Assembly: GCA_938038825.1 (NCBI GenBank)
Contig: CALHST010000260.1
Location: forward strand, 1 to 16,847
DNA from: an uncultured Paracoccaceae bacterium
Lineage (GTDB): Bacteria > Pseudomonadota > Alphaproteobacteria > Rhodobacterales > Rhodobacteraceae
Direction of reading: 5' to 3'
Length of the DNA stretch: 16,847 nucleotides
Under the pieces are notes generated by a model. It saw only the letters and a list, made by a program, of their open reading frames with translations. It did not search any database and had not been told where the DNA came from. Below are positions 14,664-16,847 of this stretch, piece by piece. Position 1 is the stretch's first letter; every line of letters begins with the position of its first letter. Position numbers and translations under genes: made by a program.

Positions 14664-15725
14664 TTATGCTGCGCGCGAGCCATCCGGCCCAAAGTAAAGA
14701 CACGCAGCCGCGTCCATGTAAAACGTGTGATCTTCACCGATCTGATAGGGGTGCGTGCCATGGGCGAGCGACACCCAGCCATGCCCCTGAAAGTCGAAAT
14801 GGGCCGAACTTTCTGACCCGCTGAGTTCGGTCACGCCAATCCGTCCCGTCAGCGGCACGGTGGCCGTGTCGGACGCATTCGGCAGAATATGGTTTGGGCG
14901 GATCGCAACAGTATACTCACCATCACGCAGACCTGCCGCATCGCCCGTCGCGTCCCACGCGATGTTTCCCATGCGCAAGGTATTGCCTTGCTTGGACATG
15001 GGGGCGTGGTTGATCGGTGGGTTCGAAAAGATTTGTGCGGCAGTCAACGTGTCGGGGGCGCGGTACAAGTCTGCCGTTGGACCATATTGCGCAACGCGCC
15101 CGTCGATCATCAGCGCGGTTTTGCCGCCCAACAAAAGCGCCTCTTCCGGCTCGGACGTGGCATACACCACAACGGCCCCGCGTCCCGCAAACAGCTCTGG
15201 CAGCAGCTCGCGCAATTCTTCGCGCAGCTTGTAATCCAGGTTCGCCAACGGTTCGTCCAGAAACACCGCCTGACTGTCTTTGGCGATGGCGCGCGCAAGG
15301 GCGCAGCGCTGTTGCTGGCCCCCTGATAACTCATGCGGGCGCCGCTTGAGCATGGGCGACAGCTTCAGGATATCCGCCGCCTCTTGCACCCGGTCTTCGA
15401 TTTCGGATTTCGCCATTCTCGCCACCCGCAAAGGTGATGCGATATTGTCGTAAACCGTCATATGCGGATAGTTTACGAAGAACTGATGCACCAGACTGAT
15501 GCGCCGTTGTTGCGTGGTCAGCTTGGTGACATCCGTGCCGTCCATCTCGATCTGACCTGCGGCAATGGGATCCAGCCCCGCCATCATTTTGATCAGAGAG
15601 GTCTTGCCAGCCCCGGTTTCGCCTAACAGCACATTAAAGTGTCCGGTATCCAGCGTAAGCGATGTCGGTTTGATATGCGTCACACCGCGCACCACCTTGG
15701 TGATGTCTTTGATTACGAGTGCCAT
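14664..15725 (-). CDS. glpS: Glycerol ABC importer ATPase lacking the switch histidine
   Basis: This 353-residue ATPase starts at ATG 15725 (MALVIKDITKVVRG) with AAGG about 8 bases upstream; a GTG at 15734 is also in frame. Walker A (GETGAGKTS, 35-43), Q-loop (Gln81), a normal signature LSGGQQQR (133-140) and Walker B FLDEP (Glu158) are present. The H-loop, normally THD, reads YATSEPEEAL, with Ser191 where the switch histidine should be. A C-terminal OB-fold domain follows. The change would weaken hydrolysis at its own nucleotide site. It is separated from glpV by 128 bases but from glpT by only 12, which suggests lower expression than the binding protein. Confidence 0.92.
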   Translation of the reverse strand: MALVIKDITKVVRGVTHIKPTSLTLDTGHFNVLLGETGAGKTSLIKMMAGLDPIAAGQIEMDGTDVTKLTTQQRRISLVHQFFVNYPHMTVYDNIASPLRVARMAKSEIEDRVQEAADILKLSPMLKRRPHELSGGQQQRCALARAIAKDSQAVFLDEPLANLDYKLREELRELLPELFAGRGAVVVYATSEPEEALLLGGKTALMIDGRVAQYGPTADLYRAPDTLTAAQIFSNPPINHAPMSKQGNTLRMGNIAWDATGDAAGLRDGEYTVAIRPNHILPNASDTATVPLTGRIGVTELSGSESSAHFDFQGHGWVSLAHGTHPYQIGEDHTFYMDAAACLYFGPDGSRAA

Positions 15726-15853
15726 TCCCTGCACCTTACCTTTGAAAAGAAATGCCGCGTTCCCCGTGCGGGCAAAAGCTGGGACCCGAGGAAAGGGCCC
15801 CAGCGGTGGGCAGGCGAGGGGAGATCGCCGCCAGCCCTGTTGTGTTTAACGGA
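15726..15853 (-). promoter_or_regulatory. glpV-glpS spacer with intercistronic hairpin (15794-15838)
   Basis: An interrupted stem pairs 15794-15798 with 15834-15838 (5 bp, AGGGC type) and 15803-15806 with 15828-15831 (4 bp, GCGG/CCGC) around a 21-base loop. No T-run follows on the - strand. Such hairpins after a binding-protein gene often stabilise its mRNA or partly attenuate the downstream genes; that role is inferred here. This is the only large gap in the importer operon. Confidence 0.4.
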
Positions 15854-16847
15854 TCACTGCTGCCAGCGGGCAACCAATTCGTCATAGTTGACGGTTTCGC
15901 CCTGTGGCTTCTCGTTGTCCAATTTCGGCTTTGCACCGCCATTGGCAAACCAGAATTCCGCGTCCTTTTCTTCGTTCAGACGGGGACCACAGCCACCATA
16001 GACATTGGCACCCTCATCCGCGCGCTGCATCCGCGCCATGGTGATGTCCATTTCTTCGGCCAAGCGATCCATCGCTTCTTGCGGCGTAAAGGCACCCGAG
16101 TTCACGTCACCAATTTGCTGCCACCAGATTTGGGCCAGCTTTGGATAATCAGGAACGTTCACACCGGTTGGCGACCATGCCACCCGATCCGGCGAGCGGT
16201 AGAATTCCACCAGACCACCCAATTTCGGGGCACGCTCTGTGAAGCTCTCGTGATTGACCGAACTGTCACGGATGAAGGTCAGACCCACGTGGGATTTCTT
16301 CACGTCAACCGTTTTGGATGTGACGAACTGTGCGTACAACCATGCCGCTTGGGCGCGATCTTCTGGTGTGGATTTCAGGAAGGTCCAAGACCCCACATCC
16401 TGATAGCCAACCTTCTGACCTTTTTCCCAGTATGGGCCATGTGGGCTTGGGGCCATCCGCCAAAGCGGCGTGCCTTCGTCATCCACTGTGTTGTTGCCTT
16501 CGGATTTTGGCTTCACCATGTCGGCCGTAAACGCTGTGTACCAGAAGATCTGCTGGGCCACGTTGCCTTGGCTAAGTGCTGGCAGCGACTGATAAAAGTC
16601 AAACGACGCCGCACCCGGAGGCGCGTATTTGCGCAGCCATTCGTCCCATTTTCGGATCGCATAGACCGCAGCAGGGCCGTTCGCTGCACCACCCCGCGTG
16701 ACACTCGCACCCGATGGGTTGCATGATCCCGCTTCCATACGGATGCCCCATTCGTCGATTGGAATGCCGTTTGGCTCACCCTTGGAACCCGCACCCGCCA
16801 TCGACAGCCACGCATCCGTCATCCGCCAACCCAAGTCGGGCGCGCGT
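15854..16847 (-). CDS. glpV: Glycerol ABC importer substrate-binding protein, C-terminal part
   Basis: The frame is open to the right edge, so the N-terminus and signal peptide are outside; about 331 residues are visible. Earlier in-window start codons (such as TTG 16834) are internal. The sequence fits the large extracellular solute-binding protein of the glycerol transporter, with VGYQDVGSWTFLKST, WLYAQFVTSKTVDVKKSHVG and the C-terminal CGPRLNEEKDAEFWF and KPQGETVNYDEL segments. In its family this periplasmic lipid-free protein delivers glycerol to the GlpPQ channel. It is the first of the visible operon genes, whereas Rhizobium glpSTPQUV naming implies it comes last there. The promoter lies outside the window. 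Confidence 0.88.
   Translation of the reverse strand, partial: RAPDLGWRMTDAWLSMAGAGSKGEPNGIPIDEWGIRMEAGSCNPSGASVTRGGAANGPAAVYAIRKWDEWLRKYAPPGAASFDFYQSLPALSQGNVAQQIFWYTAFTADMVKPKSEGNNTVDDEGTPLWRMAPSPHGPYWEKGQKVGYQDVGSWTFLKSTPEDRAQAAWLYAQFVTSKTVDVKKSHVGLTFIRDSSVNHESFTERAPKLGGLVEFYRSPDRVAWSPTGVNVPDYPKLAQIWWQQIGDVNSGAFTPQEAMDRLAEEMDITMARMQRADEGANVYGGCGPRLNEEKDAEFWFANGGAKPKLDNEKPQGETVNYDELVARWQQ

Noticed and set aside
15752..16726. 324-codon + strand ORF antisense to glpV
   Set aside because: Its composition is that of the complement of the binding-protein gene, and the - strand frame has clear family motifs.

Overview
The window looks like chromosomal DNA of a Rhodobacteraceae (roseobacter-type) alphaproteobacterium. 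This rests on moderately high GC, a six-part glycerol ABC importer with a DUF2160 subunit, a short FixJ/NarL-type response regulator of a form I associate with that family, and paired BlaI/M56 genes. The assignment comes from protein character, not from a search.

Left part (1-5359). The window opens inside an AMP-dependent acyl-CoA synthetase on the + strand. After a 262-base spacer with two inverted-repeat blocks comes a two-gene + strand unit. Its first gene encodes a secreted, cysteine-free molybdopterin-oxidoreductase-like protein, and its second encodes a membrane hybrid histidine kinase (PAS-HisKA-HATPase-REC-Hpt). A LuxR-type response regulator converges on it from the - strand across about 390 bases with no convincing gene. 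I infer that these three genes form one signalling pathway.

Middle (5461-9535). glpD and glpK form a - strand operon for glycerol catabolism: GlpK makes glycerol-3-phosphate and GlpD oxidises it to dihydroxyacetone phosphate. The repressor gene glpR diverges from glpD. The shared 199-base spacer holds several motifs resembling GlpR half-sites.

Insert (9546-11567). A - strand pair, a BlaI/MecI-type repressor and an M56 membrane metallopeptidase without a C-terminal sensor domain, converges on glpR. A + strand glutaredoxin-like gene with an unusual CGYG active site follows.

Right part (11610-16847). A - strand operon in the order glpV (partial, entering from the right edge), glpS, glpT, glpP, glpQ, glpU encodes the glycerol ABC importer. 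The genes are tightly spaced except for a 128-base gap after glpV that contains a hairpin. A strong stem-loop between glpU and the glutaredoxin gene probably ends both transcripts. Transporter, GlpK, GlpD and GlpR together make an uptake-to-dihydroxyacetone-phosphate route, here split in two by the BlaI/M56/glutaredoxin segment. No tRNA, rRNA, CRISPR array or insertion sequence was seen.
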